Below, one piece after another: positions 21,965 to 36,987 of a stretch of 64,000 nucleotides of DNA. The first letter of the stretch is position 1. Each line of letters begins with the position of its first letter. Below the pieces are notes generated by a model. That model saw nothing but the letters and a program-made list of their open reading frames with translations, was not told the DNA's origin and did no database searches. The stretch lies in NCBI GenBank assembly GCA_002749535.1, contig MZZL01000047.1:1-64000 (forward strand). Reading direction: 5' to 3'. Both the position numbers and the translations under genes were made by a program. Origin of the DNA: Apophysomyces variabilis. Taxonomy: Eukaryota > Mucoromycota > Mucoromycetes > Mucorales > Mucoraceae.

Positions 21965-22885
21965 TTATCGTCTGGTCCAATTTCCATGACTTCCATGACC
22001 ACCGCTTCCACCACGTCCAGAATGCTTTTTATACTTGTTTCTTTTCAAATCCTTGTCAACTTTGGTAATAATTGCGTACCGTGTGCGATGACCCGGCCAG
22101 CCAGGCCATCCTCCCGGTGTTTCTGGATTTCGCATATTGGGTTTCACTTGTATTCTGCCTTCTCGCACCGCCTTTTCAAAATCACGTCGCTTTTTGCTTT
22201 TTCGCTTTTTCTTAATAGTTTCCTCTGTTGAAGATGGATCCACTGGCGGAATATGCAAAACACGATGGGAATATTTAAGTGCTGGGTAAGGCCAAGCGGA
22301 CTGTTCCATGATCTGTTCGTGATTGATCGCGGCTACTGCCACACGGGCTCTGAACTCGGGATCATCCTCATCATGGTCCACTACCTGCTGGCTTGCAACC
22401 TTTTCAGCAAGTACATCTGCTGTATTTTCTTCCTCATGAAGATCAACGGTAGTAACAGGTTTACTAGAGAATAATCGAAATGAAAACACTTCTTCCTCTT
22501 CCTTCTCTTCTTCTTGATGCTCTTGCTGAATTTCTTCTGACGCACTTGGACTCTCCTCGGTATTGTCACCCATCAGCTGCCGCATAAGTGCATCCATTCT
22601 TCGTGTGTCTGTCTCAGTAGCTTCTGAACCATCAACGTCGTCCTCAAAAATATCCGTCCTAGTCGCTATTCGTGTATTGGGTAGTACATTGACGGCAGGT
22701 CGTGCATGATCAGGGGCACTAACACAATTTGAGATCAGGTGCCCGTATACACATGGCATAGATCTTACGCGAATTTTCTCGTCGCTGTCATGGTATTGAT
22801 CGATGACGATTTCAAATGAAAAAAGTCGAAAAAGAGTAAGGTTTTCGTACGTAACAGAGTCACAACTTCGGCGCTTCATTTGCAT
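21965..22885 (-). CDS. DUF2011-like fungal protein of unknown function
   Basis: A single 306-aa frame. The centre carries EEEVFSFRLFSSKPVTTVDL, the FRLFS-type hallmark I associate with fungal DUF2011, preceded by a Glu-rich stretch. Then come EQIMEQSAWPYPALKYSHRV, a basic nuclear-signal-like KKKRKSKKRR, and a Gly/His/Arg-rich tail (about the last 25 residues). A nuclear or nucleolar RNA-related place is suggested by the basic and RG-like end, but that is inference. Start choice is uncertain: the first 50 residues look less orderly, and translation might begin at a later Met. It is divergent with the RhoGEF gene, separated by 1.1 kb that contains a MITE. Confidence 0.6.
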   Translation of the reverse strand: MQMKRRSCDSVTYENLTLFRLFSFEIVIDQYHDSDEKIRVRSMPCVYGHLISNCVSAPDHARPAVNVLPNTRIATRTDIFEDDVDGSEATETDTRRMDALMRQLMGDNTEESPSASEEIQQEHQEEEKEEEEVFSFRLFSSKPVTTVDLHEEENTADVLAEKVASQQVVDHDEDDPEFRARVAVAAINHEQIMEQSAWPYPALKYSHRVLHIPPVDPSSTEETIKKKRKSKKRRDFEKAVREGRIQVKPNMRNPETPGGWPGWPGHRTRYAIITKVDKDLKRNKYKKHSGRGGSGGHGSHGNWTRR

Positions 22886-23970
22886 CTGTCGTTTTCAAAT
22901 TCTTAACCGCAGGTAATACAAGAGCACACATCAGCCAATTACTACATAATACTTAATGACCTTAAAGCTGTACACACAATGGAAGCAAAGTTTTTGCATG
23001 AAGTTTGGGTTATTATCTAATGGTATCTTTTACTTTCTAATGGAAACAGATGTACCAGGACATAACTTGTATGGAGCGTTAGTGGGACGGCTCTCTTTGC
23101 TCACACTATGGGAAATTTTTCGTCGGGTTCGTCGGGTCTCCTTTAGCTAACGACGAACCCGACGAACCCGACGAAAAATTTCCCACAGTGTCATGTAAAG
23201 TAGTCTAATGCTATGGCAACAAGTCATACTAATTTCTTGGACACAAATCAACACGCTGGATGTTGCCAGCAAACGATATGAACTATAGCATTATTTTCTG
23301 ATGATACATGGATGTGCCATACATCAACCTTCCTGAACGTGAGCAATATAAGACGTAAATGCTAGTAATACATAGGTCAACAAAATCGGTCTGCGCTTTT
23401 TGTCCCATTGCAAGTAAACAACCATTATTATATGAACAATGACAATTCATTGCTTGCGACCTTTGGAAAGCGAAAGAAGTTTATCTAGTCTGGCAATCTG
23501 TGTGGTCTATAATAGATAATCTTTATCATTCATGCTTCGGATAGAGGAGACTAATCAAACGCACTTTATTTGCTTTATCAGTGCTGGAAATCGAGGACGT
23601 AGTTTACTTAGATATTGTTTGTTTAATACTGTAAAGGATATATCTACGTTTCTCCACTCTAGTAACACCTTAAGAATAACATTCTACTTGCTCACCGAAC
23701 AGTTAGAGTGGAGCATGAGAACGGCGGTAATGGTAATAAGCGTGCAAAGTTTATCGGACACCAGAAGAGAGAATCACCGTATGGTTTAGCTTGTCCATTA
23801 TAACCGACCCGCAGAAGGACAGCGGTAAAATCGGGGGTGGGGAAGAAGGCGTTAAAATTATCGGCCGTTATATCTTAGTTGTAAACGCAACCACCCATGG
23901 TAAGAATGGAGATGAGCAGCCAAAGCATTTTTTCTCTACTTCCAAAGTTAAAAACCGATCTTATCCAACG
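22886..23970. other. Shared 5' region of the DUF2011-like and RhoGEF genes
   Basis: Divergent intergenic stretch. It contains MITE 2 (23104-23190). An open frame runs upstream of the RhoGEF ATG from 23791 but starts without ATG, so the first in-frame ATG at 23971 is used. No other feature is supported. Confidence 0.4.
23104..23190. mobile_element. MITE 2, CACTATGGG family
   Basis: An 87-bp near-palindrome: CACTATGGGAAATTTTTCG at the left, the complement of CACTGTGGGAAATTTTTCG at the right, both followed by CGTCGGGTT repeats and separated by only a few bases. A perfect TCA duplication flanks it (23101-23103 and 23191-23193). It has no coding capacity. Confidence 0.85.
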
Positions 23971-26470
23971 ATGGGGAAATTCAATTTCAAGACCTTGGGC
24001 TCTATCGCTAATCCACGTATAAGGACATCACATGGAGGAAAGGTCAGAAAGCGTGCAGCCGAATTTCTTCCAAAGAAAATTGCTGTATTTCGTTCTTCAT
24101 TCCAAACGAATCGAAATACAGACGCGACTTCAAGAGGCCTACTGCTCACCGCAGAACAAGATGCCGCTGCATATGAAGAGTTTCGTTTGCTATATTGTCC
24201 CCAGGAAACAATTGATGATCCACCTACCTGGAGAGACAGCCTTTCCCAAGAATGTCAAGACATGATGTCCCTGACACAAAGTCAAGTACAATACCAAGAA
24301 CTCATACATGAGATCATTCTCACAGAAAAGACGTTTGTCACCGATCTGTCTTTGGTCTATCATGTATGCTATCTATCCTTCCATCACACAGTGAGGGAAA
24401 TCATGATTCGACTTCTTGTTCTTACTTCTACCCCAACAGATATTTGCAAAAGATGCCTTGACTTGGGAGCATTTGCCTCAACCTTTACGATATATCTTTG
24501 AAACCATCACCCAGATAATCCAGGTACATCAGTGCCTATTACAAGTAAGTTTTCTTTTTCTGTGTAAAGATAGAAGGAAAGAGAGGGTAAATGAATGGCT
24601 AAAGCCCGTACATGATTATACCCTCTGTCATAACAGGATCTGAAACACCGTCAAGCGCGAGAGTATCCTGTCATCAACACCATTGCAGATATATTTATTG
24701 ACTACGTAAGATATATTGACACTGTATGCGGTACCCTTTGACTAACTATAACCACGTGCATGCCCCTTTCTCTCAGGTACCTTGGCTTACCATTTACACC
24801 ACATACTTTGTCCATTTCGAAGCGGCCAATGACTTAGTTGTAGCGTCTTTAGCAAGTAAGAGCGATAGCTTCGGAAACTACCTGAGGGTAAACCATGGCT
24901 AGCTTCTTTTGCCGCTTTTCTTTCCTCCTTTTTACATATGATCTTTTGCTGAAGGAAAGTGCTTGAACTCTGTTTCATAGTGTCGTACAGCATGGCCAGA
25001 ATGTCGGAATCTCACACTGCAGTCTTTCCTGCTAAAACCAATACAACGATTAATGAAATACCCGCTATTTTTCAAGGTATGCACGCCATATAATAATATG
25101 TTTTAGATTAAAGTGGGAGCTTTTATTTAGAGTTTGATAGAATGTCTGAATATCCACGATGTGGCGGTGAAAGACCACTTCGAGGCTCTGAACGATATTG
25201 AAAAGGTCATTCGCAAAATTGAATCAGAGAAAAAAGAGAACGAAGATTTTAAAAAACTAGAAGACCTGGAAAGTAGGATCAAGGGCATCGAGGTATTAAA
25301 AAAAGCAAAGTTTGCACCTTAGAGAAGACTAAAGCATTCTTATCTTTTCTCTCGCAAGAAAATACATCTTGCCGTACCAAATCGACATCTTATCTACGAA
25401 GGGCCTTTGATTCTGTTACCAACCTCGCAGAAACCACTCTCTTTGAAATCGTCGAATGAAATTGCATCCTCACCATCTCAACCGCATCCCAATGTGAAGC
25501 GTAGCAGTTCGTTTTCTTTATCATCACAAAGAAAAAACATCTATGTATTTTTATTCAACGATCACATTCTGTTCACCAAGGTACTTTTTCTTAATCTCAT
25601 TGGCACAGTGCACCTTAAATGATAAGAGAGTATATGAATTCATGGTTCTTTTTCTTTTGGGGCCGATACAACGGTTAGGTCCGTTCCAAGACCCGTCCAA
25701 CGCCGATTGGGCGCAGTGGTGCATTCTATGGTCCGCAGCCAGAAGCCTTATTCAAGGTTGTGCAGACACCTGGCCAGCTGACATGCGTGGACCCCACGGT
25801 GACTCGACCGGTGGAAAGCAACAGACAATCGCAATTTGGATCCTGGCGAAACCATCGTGTGAGCACTCAGGTGACACATGAAGCCCATCCTCTTCAGTTT
25901 ATATGCTCCGTGGCCGCACGCAACGTATTCAATATGCATTTCGAAGCCAGAACACCTGAGGAAAAACAAGCATGGTGTCATCATTTGGAAATGGCGCTTC
26001 CAGAACATGTGAAGACACCGTCCTCATGGCAATTGCAGCCCCGATCAACCATGCATTCTTATCAATCACAGCCCTCACTCACGTATGATTCATGTACAAC
26101 CATGTTAGACGACATTGATGGTACTTCTTGGGCAGACTGTGAAGACATGGGCCCTTTGAATGGCAGTATCATCAATCTGTTATCGTCAGAAGACAATCAC
26201 ATTTTGCAAGAAGGGACATGCGATGATACGATGGAATTAGATGGCAACAGACAAGAAGGTGACAACATTGAGAGTGATGATGACGAAGGATTTGTTACGG
26301 CGAGAAATTCCTTGAATATTGGCGAATGGCTACAGCATCACAGACCAGAAATTGATCGAGGAGAGAAGCTTTTACGTGGTATGCAAGAGACGGGCAGAAT
26401 ACCAAATTATGGTCCCTTTTCCATCTTTAAGATGGACTCCCTTTTCCGAGGTGGACGAATGCGACCGTAG
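23971..26470 (+). CDS. RhoGEF with DH and PH domains
   Basis: Eight exons fit in phase: 23971-24363, 24440-24544, 24637-24705, 24777-24887, 24981-25076, 25131-25292, 25359-25580 and 25679-26470, giving 649 aa. The DH domain (about residues 105-310) begins YQELIHEIILTEKTFVTDL and holds the conserved LKPIQRLMKYPLFFK helix, which only appears when the fifth exon is read from the CATAG acceptor. DIEKVIRKIESEKKENEDF follows. The PH domain (about 325-490) has the strand YVFLFNDHILFTK and ends with the helix TPEEKQAWCHHLEMALPEH. The C-terminal 150 residues are acidic and without a known domain. DH-PH proteins activate Rho/Cdc42 GTPases at membranes and act in polarity and wall growth. Which GTPase is used cannot be read from sequence. 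Confidence 0.85.
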
Positions 26471-26869
26471 ATTTTATATAATTTTCTGGCAGAAGATAGA
26501 AGGCTATAAGTTTGATGATGTTGATTCCGAACGACAACTTTAGAACAGTCATGTCAGATTCTTTCACATTAATTTTTTACGTGTAAACAATTATGAAAGT
26601 GAGAAATCTGCAGTATCAAAACAATGATCTACGAATGACATTTGCCACGTGGAAAGAAAAGAACGCTTGAATTCGGCCTTCATTTCACCTGATCTACAAA
26701 ACAAAGTAATACCATTCATTCCCTAGAACTATCCATAAAACATCTTTTTCCGTTCCTTCTCCAAAATTCCGTCGGTCAGATTTGACCAATCGTTTGTAAC
26801 TCTGTACTTTCTTTGTTTTCGGGACACAATCATCTCACCATTGTGTATCACTATCTTCAGTTCGACTTA

Positions 26870-27074
26870 CACTATGGGAAGTGGTTCCTGATGTACTGCT
26901 TTTCATTAAGTAAAGAAATAGTACATCAGGAACCAAAATTCAGAGTCCGCTACAGAATGTAACGTTGGTTCCCAATGGACTATTTTATACTTTATAGAAA
27001 ATAGTACATCAGGAACCAGAAATAGCTCAATAGGAACTGATAGCGACCAGAAGGAACCCACATTTCCCATAGTG
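26870..27074. mobile_element. MITE 3, CACTATGGG family, longer variant
   Basis: A 205-bp element with ends CACTATGGGAA and the complement of CACTATGGGAA, flanked by a TTA duplication (26867-26869 and 27075-27077). The interior differs from MITEs 1 and 2: the motif GGTTCCTGATGTACT occurs once, and its complement AGTACATCAGGAACC occurs twice. It lies about 100 bp upstream of the OSBP pseudogene start. Confidence 0.85.
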
Positions 27075-28719
27075 TTAGTTTAGTCATTATCGCATATTCT
27101 GTCTTCCCATTTCTCCTTTAGCTTATGCTTTTATTGTTATTCCTTGCCAATATCAGTTCCGATACGTATCGACTATGCGTCGTTTCTTCCCCGACACAGA
27201 GACTTCATCAACGGGTGTTGATGCTGAGAGGGTTCACAATGTGATTCATGTCGAGAAATTGACCGTTAAAACTGAGCCTGGCGCCGGTAGTCAATTCAAA
27301 GAGTTTCTCAAGACCATCATTAGCTTTACAGGTGATCTTTCGTCATTAACTTGTCCAGCTTTTTTCCTGACCGGCTTGTCTTTCCGTGAATACGGGTAAG
27401 GAACAAAACTGGTATATTCTCAATTGATTTTTTTACGGTTGTGTTCTCTCTCCCTATTTGTAGCACCTATTAGGGAGACCATCCATCTTGTTAAAAAGAA
27501 AAAAAATAAGAGAGAAAATCATTTCACCTATGGATCGAATGAAATGTACACAAAATAGTTTTAAAGCCATCGCAGCATCAAATCATCTTCAATGTAAAGG
27601 GGAAAAACAACAGAAAAAAGGCTAAACCAATATTAATCTCTTGTTTGTTCCAGAGAGGATACTTGCTGTGATTCGTTGGTTCATTTCGACGTTATGGGAA
27701 AGTTATGCATCTCACCGGATCGACGGATCAACAGAGAAAAAGCCATACAACCCAATCCTGGGTGAACAGTTTCACTGTAGTCTGGAAGATGTCAAATGCG
27801 TTTGTGAGCAAGGTAAAAAAGCAATGAGAGAAGAAGGGGAAAATTGTATTCTTGATCCCTCTTTTTTTTTTGTTACTTTTTTGCAAGCATAATTAATCAA
27901 CGGCTTATATATTGTGCCATTATCCCCCTATTTCTGCGTTTTATTTGGAGAACGAAAAGGCAGGCGTGCCTTTGAATGGGCATTGTAAGTAAGCAAACCA
28001 ATCATCAATTTTAATCAATCGTTGAAAACTATGTCCTTTTTCCCCTTCAGGCGGCCAAAAATCTAAATTTAAAGGCACCGCAGTCAAGGTAGAGCAAGTA
28101 GGTAGGGCAACACCTTTACCTGAAACAATACGACGAACAATACATGATCGAGTTTCCCAATCTGCTTATTCGTGGAGTTTTAGCGGGGTCTTGCTACCTT
28201 GAACTAGGTGGGATCTGTATGATTGCATCTACCAACGGATCAAAAGCTGTTATCGAATTTCTTCCAAAGCCTTGGTTTGGTGGTGAACATAACCATATAA
28301 GAGGCAACGCCATGTACTTTATTTCCAAAAATTAGAAGTCGCATCTAGCAAATTCACTTGGCGCATTTTGGAAACTGGGCTTGACGCTAACAAATTACAT
28401 TAATTGTCGTGTTATAAGAGTTCCAGTTGACCACTTTTACATACCTGTCATAAAACTGACGACGCCATACCCGTCTCCCCGCCGAGTGAATGCCAGATGC
28501 ATATATAAATTTCAATTGGTGAGTAATAGAAGAAAAATAACAATAGTATTCAATGACACTTACTAAATACCGGGCGTAAAAGCCCTATCCACTTGACTCG
28601 TGGATCCTTTTCTGCCTTTTTTGCTTGCTGCCTCTTAGATCGCCTTAAAGGAGCTCGGGATGATTGTGGTCTTTCTTCTTCTTGTCGGCTGATTCGTCTG
28701 CGAGACCTGGATGGTTCAA

Positions 28720-29040
28720 CTATGGTCTCTGTCCGGTAGCTCTTCTCTGACTTCGTACAGAGTGAGTGATCATTGTTGTCTCTTCTTCTCTAGGATGTAC
28801 ACATGAGCAGAATAATAATTGGAGAGGGCGCCGTAAGGCAAAGGAATATGAAAAGTTTGACCTGCACTGATTCTGGAGCTTTGAGATAAGAGTGTGGATT
28901 TCTTCACACGACGGATAATTTAACGGTTTTAGATATATTCTCTTTTTTGCTTTATAGCGTCCTGGAGACATCTTAAAGTCTTTAAAATAAAGTTCTATCA
29001 ATTCGCGGAAGAGAAGCAATATCGATTTTTGATCAAACAA
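28720..29040 (-). CDS. Short basic ORF inside element copy C
   Basis: The copy C version of the 106-codon frame seen in A and B, differing by a handful of residues (ELIELYFKDFKMSPGRYK here). No family recognised. With the upstream coiled-coil frame it may form a spliced two-exon gene, but I could not fix splice sites. Confidence 0.35.
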   Translation of the reverse strand: MFDQKSILLLFRELIELYFKDFKMSPGRYKAKKRIYLKPLNYPSCEEIHTLISKLQNQCRSNFSYSFALRRPLQLLFCSCVHPREEETTMITHSVRSQRRATGQRP

Positions 29041-29301
29041 GATTGAGTTTATTCAGTGGTTCAAATAAGTGCAAAAATAATAATCGTGTCCGCCCGGGCT
29101 AGATCAATCTGATAAAAATTGAGAGGGGAATAGAAAAATATCGGGGAAGGGCGTGAGTACCAAAAAAGCCTTTTTGCAAGGAAGAAGCGGGCGATAGCAG
29201 GCCGGACAGGGGCCCTGATGCGACGGATAGCTTTTGCGGATATATCAATATGTATTAGGCATGTGGATTGAATGGACGGGTTTGTATTAGAGGAAATAGA
29301 T

Positions 29302-29430
29302 TCAACTGACTTGGCGTTTAGGGAAACTAGAGTATATCATCTGAAGAAGCGAAGCGTTGTGTTGTTTGAGCCTACTAATTTCGGCCTTGGCAGCAGCGAG
29401 TTTTGCTTTTGACTGTTTAACACTGGGCAT
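29302..29430 (-). CDS. 42-aa coiled-coil ORF in copy C
   Basis: A short frame with its own ATG: MPSVKQSKAKLAAAKAEISR then a Leu-spaced helix (LKQHNASLLQMI) and a stop after KRQVS. In copies A and B the MITE and LINE insertions separate this frame from its ATG. The heptad-like spacing suggests a dimerising helix. It could be an N-terminal piece of the element's ancestral protein. Confidence 0.35.
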   Translation of the reverse strand: MPSVKQSKAKLAAAKAEISRLKQHNASLLQMIYSSFPKRQVS

Positions 29431-30010
29431 GGGGAGAGCTCAAGGATGTGGATGTGCACTTTTAAAATGAGGTAAAGCGGTAGCTAAGCAGAAAAAGGAC
29501 GGCATTGAATTTTTTCTTTTTCATTTGTTGCGACATTTAATTCCACCGGACGGCGACTTCGATTTTCGTAGTTTGCGAAATTATTTTTGGAAGATACTGT
29601 ATAACGGTTCGACATGTTACGCACTGTCTGGTCGTTGGAGCCACAAAACTTACTATAACAGGGGTAATGACCCTAAGGGTGACCTCCGGCTTTTGTTTAA
29701 TGCTGAGGCTGAACCCATGGCGCAGCGCGTGACCCTGCCACACGATGATCAACAGGAGATTGAATCACATAGCCTATGGGGTAAAGTGACTCGAGCCCTG
29801 AAAGCAAAGAATTATCAGGCGGCCAATGCACATAAGACGAGAATTGAAGAATGGCAACGGAAATTGCGGCAGGAACATGCCGAAAGAAATGAAACATGGA
29901 CACCTACTCTTTTTGATTTTCAACCGGATCAGCAAGCAAAAAACCGAATATACCCGCAGAAATGTGCTATTACTCAAATCTATGGTGGGCAAACCTTTAT
30001 TAGACGATGA

Positions 30011-30514
30011 AGCATGGACATTTAAGCGTTCGCTCCGCAAACGCACGTTTTAATACTGCATATCGGGATACTTGTTTCCCCACAAACTAGAGATCGCACG
30101 ATTATTGCATTCTGTAGACTGGATCGGAATCAAATCGATTCCTCCTCCCCCCCTTTTTTTTTATACTCTGCATCGTAGTTTGAGGATGCATCATTACTGT
30201 AATAGGCCTTCTGAAACGTACCAAATGCGAGAATCAGCCTCATAGATAACGGAATGAACATATAATAGAGTAACCATGTGATGACTCGTCTCCTTGACAA
30301 TGGTTCGTATTTGATTTGTTGCGAGAGATCAGGCAATATTTTCTGTTACTGCAATGTCGAGATCATCTGAAGTATAGCAAGCAAATTTTTTCTTTGATTT
30401 TGTATCCATAACGATGTAATGGTTGATATATGTACAGAGGTTGCTGTTCAATCTTGACAAACCGTTTGTTTTCTAGTTCCCTAAATATATACATCTCTCT
30501 TTGTTCTATGCTGT
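30011..30514. other. Intergenic between the OSBP pseudogene and glycerol kinase (convergent)
   Basis: No gene. It holds the 3' ends of both neighbours. A C/T-rich run (about 30143-30165) is the only notable composition feature. Confidence 0.4.
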
Positions 30515-32701
30515 TTAATCCGTATGTTGATAAACCGCCGTCCACCCACAACTTCTTTGAATGGCTGCTTCCCATATTTGTAGCTTTTCCGCCTGCTCTA
30601 ATGGAAACAAAATAGAGGATGTATCAGAAGATAGGTAACGATGGAAAGTAATGAGAGTGTTATCTGTGCATGTGTGCGTATATACCATGTTCGTTCAATT
30701 TGGACTCGAAAACTTGTTCGTCTTCGGCACGGATATTACGAAGATCACCCATGTCTTTCCATACACCAGCAGCTAAGCCCGCCGCAAATGCGGCACCTAG
30801 ACAGGTGGTTTCACGCATGGCTGGACGCACTACAATCCAATTTGTATTTTTTATAGTTTAGCGATTTACTGGACGAAAGTGAACCATTCTTCAGCCAAAT
30901 TTTTTTCTTAGGGGAAGAAAAAAGGGGAAGGAAGAGAGAGACTAAACGGCGGTATTGCAAAAAGAACTCTTTTTGAACGGGCTTCTTACCTACCTACAGG
31001 AATGCTCAAAACATCTGCTTGCATCTGCATACACACATCGGATTTGGACATCCCCCCGTCTGCTTTGAGGACTTTTAAGGACAAATTACTGTCCTTTTTC
31101 ATTGCATCCAGAATCACTCGCGTAGAGAGACAGGTGGCCTCCAACGTGGCACGTGCAATATGACGTTTGTTGGTGTATTGCGTCAAACCCACCAAAGTTC
31201 CACGCGCATCATCTCTCCAATAAGGCGCAAACAACCCCGAGAAGGCGGTGACAAATACAACCCCACCCGTGTCTTTAACTAATAGAATATTCAAAGAAAA
31301 ACATGACAAGAACAACATCAGATCATGAACCATCTCGCTCCTCATTTTTCTTAGCTACCTTGTGAGGCTAATACATCAATATCTTCCGGTTTATTGATAA
31401 TTCCCATGTTGTCCCGTAACCATTGAATGGCGGCTCCTGCGGTACCGATAGAGCCTTCCAGCGCATAAGCCATGGGGCCATCGCGTCCTAATTGATAGGC
31501 CACGGTGGTCAAAGAACCGTTTTTAGAAAATACAGGTTCGGATCCGACATTCAGCAGCAAGAAGGCACCGGTGCCATAGGTATTCTTAGCTTCACCTGCT
31601 TGAAAACATTTTTGACCGACCAAAGCGGCATGTTGGTCGCCCAAACATCCCATAATAGGTATCCCTTCCAACGGTCCCCATCGAACATCCCCATAATGTT
31701 CTGAAGAGGAAACAATCGTTGGAAGTACATGATCTGGAATACCAAAGAATCTTTGGTTTCCGTCAAAAAAAAAGAATGAGTATAGAAGAAAGAAAGAATA
31801 TTGAAAGGAAACGCGAGGGTCGCCCTTCTTCTTTGGATTTTCCATGCCTTACTTTAGTAATTCAGGTTCCCATTGAAGCGTCTTTACATTCATCAACATG
31901 GTACGACTCGCATTGGTAACATCCGTAATATGCCTACCACCTTCAGCACCACCCGTCAAGTTCTGAAAAAAAGAACGAAAATATAAATCAATTGATTACG
32001 TCAACCTCACCTTACCCATATTAACCAACTGTCCACCGTGCCAAATAAAGCGCGATCTTTTTCGATGGCTTCTTTAACGGCCTGCACCCGGCGGATTAAC
32101 CAAACCATTTTCAATGCCGAGAAATAATTGTGAATAGGCAGACCAGAAAGAGGCTGTACGATGTCTGCGTTCTGTCTCTCTGCAAATTGTTTGGCCAATT
32201 TGTCTGTGCGCGTGTCTGCCCAACCAATGGCATTGTAAAGTGGTTCACCCGTTTTCCGATTCCATGCTAAAACAGTTTCCCTTTGATTTGTCACACCCAC
32301 AGCTTTTGATATTATAAAAGAAACAGAAAAAAATGGGATAGATGACGAGGTTATGTAAATGAATTCATTTTGAATGTTTCTTCTGCAGACCTTTAATATT
32401 CGAGGGATCATAACCCATTAAACCGAATTTTCGTATGGCTTCATCAGCACAACGAATAACGGAATCAAGCAAATCGTATGGATCGTGTTCAATCCAACTA
32501 AGACATGTATATTAGGAATGGAGATATAATGCTTTTTGGATCTTGAACAACATTGTTTTCTTTTCAGTTTATTTACCCCGCTCTTGGATAGATCTGCTCT
32601 ATCTTTACTTGATGTTGTGTCACCAGCCGGCCTGTTTCTTCAAAGATCAAGAATCGTGCTGAAGTGGTTCCTTGGTCAATGGCCCCTATATACGTTGGCA
32701 T
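30515..32701 (-). CDS. GUT1: Glycerol kinase
   Basis: Eight exons fit in phase on the minus strand: 32701-32577, 32497-32391, 32302-32016, 31962-31853, 31750-31359, 31272-30994, 30829-30686 and 30597-30515, giving 508 aa, the usual length. It phosphorylates glycerol with ATP to glycerol 3-phosphate, the entry step of glycerol use. FGGY-kinase motifs are in order: [14 protein letters not shown] at the N-terminus (phosphate 1), [34 protein letters not shown] (phosphate 2), [27 protein letters not shown] (adenosine region) and [17 protein letters not shown]. The C-terminus ends [11 protein letters not shown] plus eight residues. Intron 2 has an unusual GTCTGC donor. I see no membrane tail, so it is probably cytosolic. 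Confidence 0.93.

Positions 32702-36987
<4,286 letters not shown>

Larger units (their letters stand above)
28317..29599 (-). mobile_element. TA-flanked element, simple copy C
   Basis: A 1,283-bp relative of copies A and B without the nested MITE and LINE. Ends: CTTTATTTCCAAAAATTAG at the left and the complement of CAGTATCTTCCAAAAATAA at the right; TA at 28315-28316 and 29600-29601. It differs from A and B by scattered substitutions and small indels, so it is not their immediate source. Two small frames lie on its minus strand (29430-29302 and 29040-28720). No transposase is recognisable. It inserted in the coding strand of the OSBP gene, in reverse orientation. Confidence 0.82.
27175..30010 (+). 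pseudogene. Oxysterol-binding protein (Kes1/Osh4-like), interrupted by element C
   Basis: A short OSBP-type lipid-transfer protein can be followed throughout: KEFLKTIISFTGDLSSLTCP (exon 1, ends 27395), ERILAVIRWFISTLWESYAS and EKKPYNPILGEQF (about 27655-27815), YMIEFPNLLIRGVLAG and YLELGG (about 28141-28220), GGEHNHIRGNAM up to 28314, then CYALSGRWSHK, QQEIESHSLWGKVTRAL and KTRIEEWQRKL after 29600. Such proteins exchange sterol and PI4P between membranes. Three lesions are visible. A TAG at 27471-27473 replaces the Trp expected in the TYWGDHP-like motif. The OSBP signature reads CHYPPISAFYLEN instead of SHHPP (about 27930-27970). A 1,283-bp TA-flanked element sits at 28317-29599. Removing the element with one TA joins GNAM directly to YNGS in frame. 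Confidence 0.8.

Noticed and set aside
28317..29599. Element C as a spliced intron of the OSBP gene
   Set aside because: No GT-AG pair near the ends gives the correct phase; the frame is restored only by exact removal of the element with one TA.
30641..30861. Plus-strand frames over the glycerol kinase C-terminus
   Set aside because: Shadows of exon 7 of the kinase on the opposite strand.
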